A stretch of DNA of 64,000 bases, taken from positions 80,479,882 through 80,543,881 of the forward strand of contig NC_057864.1 in assembly GCF_019393635.1 (NCBI RefSeq), in the 5' to 3' direction. The stretch comes from Dromiciops gliroides. Lineage: Eukaryota; Chordata; Mammalia; Microbiotheria; Microbiotheriidae. This document shows positions 33,372 to 43,140 of the stretch, in pieces. The stretch's first letter is position 1, and every line of letters starts with the position of its first letter. The translations under genes were made by a program, and so were the position numbers. Under the pieces are notes generated by a model. The model was not told the DNA's origin. It saw nothing but the letters and a program-made list of their open reading frames with translations, and did not search any database.

Positions 33372-33505
33372 TAAAATTGTATGTTCTGAACTACTTAGGG
33401 ACTGGGACTTTGGACCAGTTTAAATTCAGAACTCCATATCAATAGATTGCACAGTTTACTTTTTAAAATTCAAATTACAGATAATTGGTATTCAATCCAG
33501 ATGTT

Positions 33506-33652
33506 ATTTTTTTTTGGTTGGGCAAGGAGGATTAAGCGACTTGCCCAAGGTCACACAGCTAGTAAGTGTTAAGTGTCTGAGGCCAGATTTGAACCCAGGT
33601 CCTCCTGACTCCAGGGCCAGTACTCTATCCACTGCACCACCTAGCTGCCCCC
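33506..33652 (-). mobile_element. poly-A SINE (downstream member of a pair)
   Basis: T run, then the antisense body GATTAAGCGACTTGCCCAAG and a head ending CCACCTAGCTGCCCCC. Its tail side is preceded by CAGATGTT (33498-33505), but no matching copy follows its head at 33653. See the partner at 33686-33834. Confidence 0.95.
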
Positions 33653-33685
33653 TTAAGAGGCTACTTTTAAATTTTATTTAATTAA
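33653..33685. other. spacer between paired SINEs
   Basis: A stretch of 33 AT-rich bases with no similarity to either SINE. It may be genomic sequence carried along when the pair moved as one transcript. Confidence 0.5.
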
Positions 33686-33834
33686 TTTTTTTTTTTTGGT
33701 GAGGCAATTGGGGTTAAGTGACTTGCCCAGGGTCACACAGCTAGTAAGTGTCAAGGGTCTGAGGCCAGATTTGAACCCAGGTCCTCCTGAATCCAGGGCC
33801 TTTGCTCTACCCATTGCACCACCTAGCTGCCCCC
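33686..33834 (-). mobile_element. poly-A SINE (upstream member of a pair)
   Basis: T run, GGTGAGGCAATTGGGGTTAA, body, and a head ending CACCTAGCTGCCCC. AGATGTT follows its head (33835-33841), matching 33499-33505 beyond the other SINE. The pair, not each SINE, is flanked by the duplication. Confidence 0.95.
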
Positions 33835-33849
33835 AGATGTTCTTTAAAA

Positions 33850-34665
33850 GTCAAAATAATAATTCATTATTTGCCCATCAAATGGTCTTGTTGAGGAAAC
33901 AGGGACTACTTAAAGAAACTCAGTGGTGTAAAGAATTTAGGCATTTTATATTTCAGTTTTTTTAATTTTTTTTTTTTTACATTACTTCAACATGTTTTCT
34001 GAACTCATAGGTTTCGCATTTCTACATCGCTTTTCAATTCCCTGGTAAGTTTTCTTTCTCCTTTCCTTTTTCAATTCCACCTTAAAACATCTGCACAGCC
34101 GGCTAGACCAACCCACAACCTAGCTCCTCCCACTTACATGATTTTTAAAAAAAAACTTATCCATGTCCAGGCACTGAAAAAGGAGCCTTGCAGAAAGCTA
34201 GAGGGATAGACGGACCTGAAGATTCTAGTATACATTCACAACTGTAAGCAACACAATTACTTTTCCTTTTTTTTTTTTTAAAGAAAAAAAATTCCAATAA
34301 TTGCTAGTTTGTCAAGTTTATCAGGGACAGAGAAAACTGCGAGAGAAGGCAAAGAAGCACAGGTTTTTCCGTCTGCATGTGACTTGGCTTCTGAAAGGGG
34401 AAGCGGAGTGTTGAGAACTCCCGTTTCTTTTTAGCAAATGTGTTCTTGCTTTACAGGGTCTGAGAGAAAGAAAAATGTTCAGAAGAGGTGCTCTGCTTAG
34501 CTTAGGACCTTGGAAGATTTTAAAGAGCAGTTAAGGTAGTGCTGCTGCCACTTCCACGTGATTGTCTAGCCCAATGATGGTTGTTCCTTAAACTTTAGCA
34601 ATGTGACTACTTGACAGCTCAATGACTGTTAGGACGGGATGGACTATATTCTCTTATTTGATTCT
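33850..34665. other. unassigned
   Basis: No repeat named. T runs lie at 33960-33978 and 34261-34280. Confidence 0.4.
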
Positions 34666-34669
34666 CTGT

Positions 34670-34937
34670 GGGGTTTTCTTTCTTTGCCCCCCTCTTCTAG
34701 TTTTTCTCCTCCTTCCTCCCTCCCCCCTTTTCTCATTCTTTCTTCCTTCCTTTTCTCCCTCCATTCTTCCCTTTCACTTTCTTCCTCCCTCCCTCTCTCT
34801 CTCCTCTTCCCTCTGTCTCTCTATCTCTGTCTCTGTCTGTCTCTGTCTCCATCGCTGTCTCTCTGTCTCCATCGCAGTCTCTCTGTCTCTGTCTCTCTCC
34901 CTTTCTCTTTCTTTCTTTCCTTCCTTCCTTTCTCTGG
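34670..34937. repeat. long polypyrimidine tract
   Basis: About 260 bases of almost pure C/T with CTGTCTCTCTATCTC-type internal repeats. It includes two near copies of GTCTCCATCGC (34843, 34865). Open frames of 102 and 112 codons on one strand and 76 on the other are composition artefacts rich in Ser/Leu or Arg/Glu. Confidence 0.9.
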
Positions 34938-35079
34938 AAATTCCTGAAGTTAGAATATGAAAATAGCGAGAGGAAGCAAAGATTAATGATAGGGACTGGA
35001 CCAATGATTTCGGTGGTACAGGGTACTTTCAGGTGATGTAATTCTCCCTACCAATGCAGATTCTCAGCAGTTTATAGTC

Positions 35080-35222
35080 TGAGAATGGTCTAGAGCACGA
35101 AAAGGACACAGTGACTTGGTCCTGAGTCACACAGCCAGTATGTGTCAGAGACAGAATTTGAATCCAGGTCATCATGACTTCAAGTCTATCTCTCCATTCA
35201 CTATTTCATTGTGCCTCTGGAC
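35080..35222 (-). mobile_element. MIR CORE-SINE, 5' half
   Basis: GTGACTTGGTCCTGAGTCAC, ACAGCCAGTATGTGTCAGAG and TTTGAATCCAGGTCATCATG are in antisense order. Confidence 0.7.
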
Positions 35223-35706
35223 TTAACTGATATTGGCAATTTTTGCTTTGTGATGGACCAACACCTATTACTAATAATGCAGATGATCAAAACAGTGATT
35301 GTACTAGGACTTGCAGTAACTACAACACAAATATAGATGCTTGAAGGGAGCTGAATAAACAACTATGCTCTAATCTGAGACTGGGAAAATGATTTAGGAA
35401 TTCTGTGTTGGGGAAGGAAGTTTAAAGAGGGAAAAACCTCTTTGAGAATGGAGTAGGGAGAAGGCATGAAAAGGAAGGTGAGAGGTATAAATTCTATTTT
35501 GTGGCTATTTTTTATTTAACTTAATTTTGTTCGCTGTTTGTTAGTTGCCTTTTACAATGCAAATTCTTCTATTTGAAAGAAAATGTAAAACTCTTCTTGC
35601 TTGTGCCAGTTTGTTGAATCAGATGATTTTCTGTGCCTATGATATTCTCTTGCTCCATTCCTATTCTAAATATAAGTAGAGATTTAAAAAAAAAAAGTAG
35701 TTTGGG

Positions 35707-35855
35707 GGGCAGCTAGGTGGTGCAGTGGATAAAGCAATGGCCCTGGATTCAGGAGAACCTGAGTTCAAATCTGGCCTTAGACACTTGACACTTACCAGCT
35801 GTGTGACCCTGGGCAAGTCATTTAACTCTCATTGTTCTGCCAAAAGAAAAAAGAA
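35707..35855 (+). mobile_element. poly-A SINE, full length
   Basis: Head GGGCAGCTAGGTGGTGCAGT, body, and an A-rich tail. The flanks AAAAAAGTAGTTTGGG and AAAAAAGTAGCTTGGG differ at one base. Confidence 0.95.
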
Positions 35856-35904
35856 AAAAAAGTAGCTTGGGACTGGATAAAATAAATAAAAGTGGTTTAA
35901 GATG

Positions 35905-36078
35905 AGTGATAGTAGGAAAGGCACAGGATTTGGATCTGGCTAGCTGAGGCTTCATCTTGGTTCTGTGATATCTCCAAGGCTACTTAATGTCCCTAGGCCT
36001 CAGTTTCTTCATTTGTGGAATGAGATGGTTAAGTTAGATTAACATCTAACATAAATGATCCATGATTCAACATGACAA
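35905..36078 (+). mobile_element. MIR3-like CORE-SINE
   Basis: AGGCACAGGATTTGGATCTG, GTCCCTAGGCCTCAGTTTCT, TTTGTGGAATGAGATGG and GATCCATGATTCAAC are in sense order with a CR1-type tail. Confidence 0.65.
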
Positions 36079-37630
36079 TCTAACTTTATCAAAACCTAGA
36101 ATTATATTTTAATTTTATAAAAAAATCTTAATACACAGAACAAATAAATTGCCTCCATATATTGGTTTATGACCAAAAATGATTAATCAACAAAAGCTGG
36201 GGGAGAGTGTTGGGATCAACATTATACCATTGATTTGGGCTGGAAGATGTTTACTATTTTAAAAAATTAAGAGTATCTAAGATAAAAATGCTCAGATTTC
36301 ATCAGCTAAAATATCCCATTGGTCCATGAAAAACAGTTCAAAAAAGACTGAGAGGAAATAATATGAGGAAAAAATGGAATTGAAAAATAAGAGCCCTTCA
36401 TAGAAATTTTACTTTTCAAATAGCCCCAAAGGGCCATAAGCAAGCCTATTTCTCCAGATTGTTTTAGATAAGAGATTGGAATTCTCCCTTTCATTGTAAG
36501 CATTGTAAGAGTTAAATGGCAACTGAAGCAATACTTGTGAAATGTATAGAGAAGTGAATGTTTAATCTATATTTGCAGAAAGCAGTTTACAAACTTCCTG
36601 TCAAGGAAACACTTTTTAAATTGGAGAAAATATAACTCCTTTTGAACATTTTAAAGTCATTTAAATGTTTTTGACATGAATTCTCAGGTTAGGGTGTTGG
36701 GGGAAAATGTGTTAAGTAGATTCCTGAATTTCTGAAAAAGTTTAGTAAAAAAGAAGTGGCTCTTGTTCATAGCCATCAGTTGGTTCTGTTAGCCCTGCTT
36801 ATCTACAGAGTGTGTGGTACTTTCAGAATTAGAACACATTTAAGGCAGGGAGTAAATTGAATGGCTTAAGATTATATCCGTTTAAAAATAGTCTGCAAGT
36901 AGAAAAGAGGAAGACCTAGAATTAGTTTGTGGTTCACTTTCCTTAGGCATGTCTTACATTAGCCAACTCTTTTTCTTTTTTTAATTGCTTTAGAAAATAA
37001 AAAATGGGAAGCTTTGTATTGTATGAAAATATTCCCAAGTGTTTTCATTATACATTTAATTACTTGTTGAAACCAAAGAACTAATGGTAGTGAAAGGAAT
37101 TTTGGATCCCAAATAAATTTCTGAAAGGCCTCTCTTCCTCTTATGCATTCCTCCCAGCAGTACAGGGGTGGCAATTTGTATAGCATGTTTGGGTTAGTGA
37201 GACAGCAAAAAAGAGGATCTTTTTGATCTTCTTCTTATAAGTAGATCAAAGACTTGTGAAGAATTAACCTTTAGAAACTGAGTACCAGCTCTTTAGAAAT
37301 TAGGTATCTCTGTCAAGTGTCTGTGGTTAGCTGAAGTCACTTTATATGTGTATATATCTATACTGATATTTCCCTGCTTCAGAAGATGCATGGTTTCCTG
37401 TGAGGCACTCTTTTTACTGATAAAAAATAGCAACACCTCCATATCATAGTAGATCTCTGATAACACTTCACAAAATGCCTCTTAGGGAATTAGCCGAACC
37501 TTGAAATAGGGGGTTGTAGGTTTGCTCTATATGACGATGTAACTTCTCGGTTGGTGCCTTGCACTAGTAACTTCTGAGTAAGTGCTATGTCAGGGCAATG
37601 AGCTTAAACTATGACAACAGTCATGAAAAT
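36079..37630. other. unassigned
   Basis: About 1.5 kb with no recognised repeat, exon or motif. Confidence 0.4.
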
Positions 37631-37633
37631 GCT

Positions 37634-37658
37634 GATATCCACAAATTTTGTGGATATC
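37634..37658. repeat. 25-bp near-perfect palindrome
   Basis: GATATCCACAAA, one T, then TTTGTGGATATC: two 12-bp arms that pair perfectly. It could form a cruciform. No element end or coding feature explains it. Confidence 0.9.
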
Positions 37659-37675
37659 TTTCTTTTTAGGCATTT

Positions 37676-37806
37676 TGGAAATGTAGTATTATGCAGTGGA
37701 TAGAGGACTAGGTATCAGGAAGGTCTAAGTTTATCATGTCCTGCCTCTGACATATAGCCCTGTGACCTTGGGCAAGTTACTTAACCTCTTACTACCTTAG
37801 AAAATT
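37676..37806 (+). mobile_element. MIR-like CORE-SINE, 5' half
   Basis: TATTATGCAGTGGATAGAGG, CAGGAAGGTCTAAGTTTATC and CCCTGTGACCTTGGGCAAGT, then ACTTAACCTC. The poly-A SINE lies just beyond. Confidence 0.7.
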
Positions 37807-37819
37807 CTCTAAGACTATA

Positions 37820-37968
37820 CATTTGTTTGTTTTTTTGCAAGGCAATGAGGGTTAAATGACTTGCCCATAGTCACACAGCTAGTAAGTGTCAAGTGTCTGA
37901 GGCCGACTTTGAACTCAGGTCCTCTTGAATCCAGGACTGGTGCTTTATCCACTGTACCACCTAGCTGC
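37820..37968 (-). mobile_element. poly-A SINE, full length
   Basis: T/G-rich tail, body GGCAATGAGGGTTAAATGAC and a head ending ACCACCTAGCTGC. A perfect 13-bp duplication CTCTAAGACTATA flanks it (37807-37819 and 37969-37981). Confidence 0.95.
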
Positions 37969-38309
37969 CTCTAAGACTATAAATTACAGAGAAGTTGTGA
38001 ACTTCTACCAGTGAGAGAAGTTTCCATATTCAGTAGTTTCTTAACCTGAAGAATTATTGGGTCTAAACAAACAAAAAAATCAAATTTCTAGAAAAACACT
38101 TAGTTCTATAGATATTTGAAACCTTATGGATATATGAAATTATAAATTTTACTTTATCTTTGTGTTAAAAGTATAATTTTTATTCTGAATTATTCCCCAA
38201 AGAAAAACCTGTTTTTTCATATAATACACAAGGCCGTCCTACTGAGAATGATTATCCAATGAATTGGTGGTAAAAGCGTGAAAAATTGACTATTTTTACA
38301 GATGACACA

Positions 38310-38354
38310 CATTTAAGGGACCTCAGTACCTAATTAGTCTAGCTGATACCCAAA
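38310..38354 (-). mobile_element. CR1/L3 LINE (left of SINE)
   Basis: AAGGGACCTCAGTACCTAAT and TAGTCTAGCTGATACCC are antisense CR1 3' sequence, continued at 38546. Confidence 0.6.
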
Positions 38355-38370
38355 AGGGATCCTACTTCTT

Positions 38371-38529
38371 CCTTTTTTTTTTTTTTTTTTTTTGGTGAGG
38401 CAGTTGGGGTTAAGTGACTTGCCCAGGGTCACACAGCTAGTAAGTGTCAAATGTCTGAGGCCGGATTTGAACTCAGTTCCTCCTGAATCCAGGGCTGGTG
38501 CTCTATCCACTGTGCCACCTAGCTGCCCC
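38371..38529 (-). mobile_element. poly-A SINE inserted in CR1
   Basis: T run of about 22, body and head. The flanks AGGGATCCTACTTCTT (38355-38370) and AGAGATCCTACTTCTT (38530-38545) differ at one base of 16. Confidence 0.95.
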
Positions 38530-38545
38530 AGAGATCCTACTTCTT

Positions 38546-38885
38546 TACAGCATCCTTGACAAGCAGTTATACAGCTTCTCCTTGGAGTTTTCCAAGGAGA
38601 GGAGACCAATTATCTCTCCTGATAGCTCAAGCTTTCATCCACTGAGCCTCAATTGGCTATTTTACAACTTCTAGTCATTGCTCTTGGTTTTTCCCCTGGG
38701 GCCAAACCAAATAAACCCAATTTCTCCTCCCCATGATGGCTTTTCAAATCACTACCCCTTGTTGTCCTGCTCTGGACAATCACCACTTTATCAACGTCCT
38801 TTTTAAATCCATGGTGTTCCTAAGGGAAAACAATATTTCCATTGTGGTCTAACCTGGGTGCAATACAGAAGTAGTATTATGAATA
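38546..38885 (-). mobile_element. CR1/L3 LINE (right of SINE)
   Basis: GCATCCTTGACAAGCAGTTA, TAGTCATTGCTCTTGGTTTT, CCCCTGGGGCCAAACCAAAT and ACAATCACCACTTTATCAAC match antisense CR1 in collinear order. Confidence 0.7.
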
Positions 38886-39540
38886 GCAGGTGGCAGAGAA
38901 AATTATAACTGCAAAGTTAAAAAATGTAGATTCCATGTTAGGATTAGGATATGAAGGTGATAATAATTATGAGGATTAGGCCAGGAATTGAAGCCAGGAA
39001 AAAGGTAGGAATTCTACCACCAAACAATTAATTATTGGATAACAACAACAACAATGGTGACTTGGAGCACAGGATCCAAAAAAAAGAAATCACGAGAAGA
39101 ATTAATAATCAACAGAGAACTCCAGAATTGTGAGAAACCAGTATATCTTCCTTGTATTTTCAAACCCCAAACAATATTTTTCAATATGATAACTTTTGTC
39201 CTTGTTTTATATTCTATTAAAGGGTATTCATTTATACGTGGGTTTTTTTTTTTTTTTTTTGCCTTAGCTAATTGAGTTGAAGAAATAATGGTATTAAGTT
39301 TTGGGGATTTTTCTGGGGGGTTTCCACTATAGAGAAGGTTCTCTCTGTGTCTAAAACAGTGAAATGAGTAAGGCTGCTTAGCTGTGATGTCCAGAGGGTG
39401 TCCATAAAATTTGATGTTTAGAGCTAAACTTCAGTCATTAAGAATATTAAAAAAATTTCAGGGATTTATGAGGGATGATCTTCATGATGAGGTGGAGGAA
39501 TTGGACTGATAAAACAGGAAGAAATGGACTGACAACATGA
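38886..39540. other. unassigned
   Basis: No feature named. A T run at 39243-39260 is the only notable composition. Confidence 0.4.
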
Positions 39541-39544
39541 CATA

Positions 39545-39728
39545 AATGAAAGAAAACTGGATTTGGGGTTATAGAAGTTGAGTTTTAAGTGTGGTTCTGT
39601 CAGTCATAATTTAGGAAAAATTGCTTAACCTCTTGTAGCTCTGTTTTTTGATCTCTAAAATGAAGAGTTTGGAATAAAATATCTTTAAGAACCTTTCTAA
39701 TTCTAAATCTATGATCCTATGATTCAAA
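39545..39728 (+). mobile_element. MIR3-like CORE-SINE
   Basis: GAAAACTGGATTTGGGGTTA, AAATTGCTTAACCTCTTGTA, GATCTCTAAAATGAAGAGTT and AATCTATGATCCTATGATTC are in sense order with a CR1-type end. Confidence 0.7.
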
Positions 39729-40675
39729 GAGATTTCAGTGGGTAGTCAATTCTTGGTTATCAGGTTCTGAGTACCGGATAGAACTATTGAGCGAGGTTGT
39801 GGAGATTCTAGATTATATTATATAATTCAGGAGATTATAGACCAGACTCTGTCCTGAATATTTGTTGTCCATCATCTGTCTGAGAATATCATAGTAAATT
39901 CCACAATCATCTAGATTTATGGTTAAATGACTATTATAGCTACTTGTTGGTGCTGATTTTAGCACATCTAGAAAGATCACCTAATCACTTTAGACATTGC
40001 TAAAAGACTTTCAATTTTAGAGAAGGTACAGACTAGCATTTGTAAAAAGGGTTTCCTTACCTAGGTTCAGCCCTGTCCCTGTAAAGGAAATATTGCTACT
40101 CTATTTTATAGAAGTGCAAAATAGGTTTAAAGGATTCAACTAATCAGTGATCAGAATAAGCAGAAAGCACATGGTAATCTCCTGATCTGACCAACTGTGG
40201 AAAATTAATGCTTAAAATGAGTCTCTAAATCACTTTTATCTCTACAAAATCAGTAACATCTTTCACTAAAACGCTCCTGATAGTACTTTGTACTCCTATA
40301 TACCTAACATACTTAGACTTAAATGGTTTTGTTTTTTATTTTTTAAAATTAGTTTTATGTTAGTTAGTAGCTGTCTTTTTAATTGTAAACTCCCAAACAT
40401 AATAACAATGTCTTTACATTTGTATAACTCTGTTCTCTACTAAAGTTCTATTGCATTGTCTTATTTGACACGAAGATGACTCTGGGTTCTTAAAGGTCAT
40501 GACAGTGGATCACAAGCTTTTGTAGGTCCTATGAAGTTGGGAAAGCCTTCTAATGGAGTGTGTGCCATTTGAAGACCATGCCACCCAAATTTGGAGAGAC
40601 TCATTACTGGGGATAAATATTTTCAGTCATAGATAACAATTCACAAATGCCAAGTTATCTATATAGAATACTTCT
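39729..40675. other. unassigned
   Basis: No repeat or gene recognised. Confidence 0.4.
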
Positions 40676-40679
40676 ACTT

Positions 40680-41020
40680 CTTCACTATCTACTTTCTTCT
40701 CAATCTCCTTTTAATTTGGCACCTCCATTATTACTCTGCCATAATTGTTGTCTCTAAGATCATCAGTGATCTTTATCTCCAGATCCAATAGGCTTAAAAA
40801 AAAATCCTTATCCTCTGTCAGCTCACTACAGCATCTGATATACTTGACCATTTCTTGAGGTAGGACCCTCTTTAGTTTGCTTCTACTTTTTAAAAACTTC
40901 ATCTTGTCCCCTTCCTTGATTCCTGATCTTATTCCTAACTCCTTAAGGTGGGTGCTTCCAAATTTCCTGCCTTTAGACATTTTCTTTCTATTCTTCTCCA
41001 ATTAACTTTTTAATTTTTAT
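40680..41020 (+). mobile_element. L2 LINE ORF2 segment (5' of SINE)
   Basis: TTTGGCACCTCCATTATTAC, GATCATCAGTGATCTTTATC, CAGCTCACTACAGCATCTGA and TGACCATTTCTTGAGGTAGG fit the L2 ORF2 3' half. The minus-strand 96-codon frame here is a shadow. Confidence 0.6.
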
Positions 41021-41021
41021 T

Positions 41022-41166
41022 TATTTTTATTTTTGTGAGGCAATGAGGGTTAAGTGACTTACCCAGGGTCACACAGCTAGTGTCAAGTGTCAGAGGTCGA
41101 ATTTGAACTCAGGTCCTCCTGAATCCAGGACTGGTGCTTTATCTGCTTCACCACCTAGCTGCCCCC
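41022..41166 (-). mobile_element. poly-A SINE in L2
   Basis: T-rich tail, TTTTGTGAGGCAATGAGGGT, body with a short deletion (AGCTAGTGTCAAGTGTC), and a head ending CACCTAGCTGCCCCC. The duplication is weak. Confidence 0.9.
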
Positions 41167-41895
41167 TTGATTCACTTTTACAATTTGTTAACTCCTTTAG
41201 ACATATTTCTATTATCTCTCCCATTCACTCTCACAATTTCTTACTTCTTCTATGCAGATAACAGCCTAATCTCTATCTCTAGTTCTCATCTCTTTTTTGA
41301 ACGTCTCTAACTTCCTACTTTATTATTCTACTCCAACTTCCTCCTGATTTTACTCTTTTTGTAGGAAGTATTACCATCAACTCAATCTATCACTTTTAAA
41401 TGTTTTGGGGTCATCTTTAACTATTCCTTTTCCTTTGTCTCAAGTTGTCACCAGTTCTTGTTGATTCCATTGTTACATCCTCTACATCTGTCATGTCTCC
41501 CCCCTCCCCTTTTTAGCACTCATTAACAGCTGCCTACACTTTTACCAATTGCATTTGCCAATTTGGCATTTGTTTCCTAACTCATTTTTTTCTACTTTTA
41601 ATAATCCTTTATTAATATTATTTATGCACAAATCTGGTCATGTTATTTCTTTTTTCCAAAATCTTCAGAAGCTCACTATTGTCTGCCAAATAAGATTCAA
41701 ACTCCTTTCCCCAATGTTAGAGACCCTCCTTCCTGCCTTCAAAGCCTTACTTTTCTTCTGAGTATTCTATGGTCCAGCTCACCCGATTGATTCTATGTCC
41801 TGTGAACACATCCTACACTTTGCCTGCTTAAAAATGCCTTTGTTCATGCCAATTCCTATTTCAGCTGAACCTTCCTTCTCTATTCCTTTTGATAT
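41167..41895 (+). mobile_element. L2 LINE (3' of SINE)
   Basis: CTTCTATGCAGATAACAGCC, GGAAGTATTACCATCAACTC, GGGGTCATCTTTAACTATTC, AATCTGGTCATGTTATTTC, AAGCTCACTATTGTCTGCC and TCCTGCCTTCAAAGCCTTAC follow the L2 order. No frame is intact. Confidence 0.75.
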
Positions 41896-42405
41896 AAAAC
41901 TTGTCGGAGGGTACATTGATAGAAAATGCTGTCGATCATGTTTATCAACAGAGACATTTAATAACTCATTTATGATATTCTGAGTTTAGTCCCATGGTAC
42001 ACAAAAACCAATGGGCCATAAGCAACATTTATAGAAAACTTAAATAGGTTTTAATCACAAGGCAGAAGGAATATAATGGAATTTTACAGAGCACAGAATG
42101 GAAAGGTAGATTTACACATCAAAGAACAGATAGCAGAAAGAGAAGATCTATATCAAGTAAAGTAAGAAACTAGCCAGTCAACACCAGAACTATTGCTTAT
42201 ATCTGAAGCTGGAATTTTTTGAACAGAGTAGGAATTAACTGGATAGCACCAGGACCATAGTTGATGTCTGAGCTTGATTTTGCAGACTATACCTAATTGC
42301 ATGACTTGCTTTCAAGAGGAAATGGTGGTACTGAAATCAATACTAAAATTTTCTTATGTCATTATCCATTTTTGTAAACACCATTTAAAGGCCATCTCTT
42401 GTTCA
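41896..42405. other. unassigned insertion within L2
   Basis: About 0.5 kb separates two L2 parts. It begins near TTGTCGGAGGGTACATTG and contains rare CpGs. It may be another LTR, but I found no matching ends or duplication. Confidence 0.35.
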
Positions 42406-42705
42406 TAAAGATCTTTCCTTCTTGGATTGTAAAATGAGGGAATTGGACTGTATGATTGCTGAGGCCCTTTATGGGTCTAAACCTTTTGAATCTACTTATT
42501 ACCCAACATGACACCACTTTTTATTTAATATTTTGAAATATAGTATTCTGTATCTCATTCTGCTCTTAGATTTTAAACTTATGGTAACATGGGGACAGAG
42601 ACCCTGTCTTATATAAATTCTACGTTTCCCCTAGAGGCTAGTACAAGACTTTGAACACAATAACAATAGGTGCTTAATAAATGCTTTTTGACTGACTGGG
42701 TTGTG
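42406..42705 (+). mobile_element. L2 3' end with a MIR3-like piece
   Basis: ATTTAAAGGCCATCTCTTG and AAGATCTTTCCTTCTTGG continue L2. TTGTAAAATGAGGGAATTGG, then CTGTATGATTGCTGAGG, is a MIR3-like 3' part. TAGATTTTAAACTTATGG to GTGCTTAATAAATGCTTTTT is an L2 terminus. Confidence 0.65.
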
Positions 42706-42764
42706 ATGTTCAGTAGAAGGAAAACCCACATGGATGAAATTATAGATCCTTTAATTGAGTAAAG

Positions 42765-43140
42765 AGTTTGGCACTTTACAAAGCATTGTCACAGATATTA
42801 TCTCATGTAATTATTATTGTAATAATTGTTATCAGGGAAGAAGTAGGCTTAGGTAATGTTATGTCTATTTTATGGACAGTGAAACTGAAACTTAGGAAAG
42901 TTGTGATGCCAGAGTGTGGTGTAGCAGAAAGAAGACTGAAGGGGAGCAAGGAGATCCAGGAACTGTGTGACCTTTATATAAAGGAAAACAGTATAAAGGA
43001 TGTCATCAGAGAAGTGCATGAGTGAAAAAGAACTTTCACAAATATCTCATCTGATCTTATGACACCACTGAATAGAGGTAGAGTTAGGCAATGCCATGCC
43101 TGCTTTACAGACAAGTTAGTAACTTTATGTTGTTCAAAGA
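42765..43140 (-). mobile_element. CORE-SINE fragments
   Basis: GCACTTTACAAAGCATTGTC and ATGGACAGTGAAACTGAAAC, then again ACTTTCACAAATATCTCATC and GCTTTACAGACAAGTTAG, give two antisense CORE/tail units side by side. Confidence 0.55.

Noticed and set aside
34622..35004. Open frames of 112, 102 and 76 codons
   Set aside because: They are produced by the pyrimidine-rich tract (Leu/Ser on one strand, Arg/Glu on the other).
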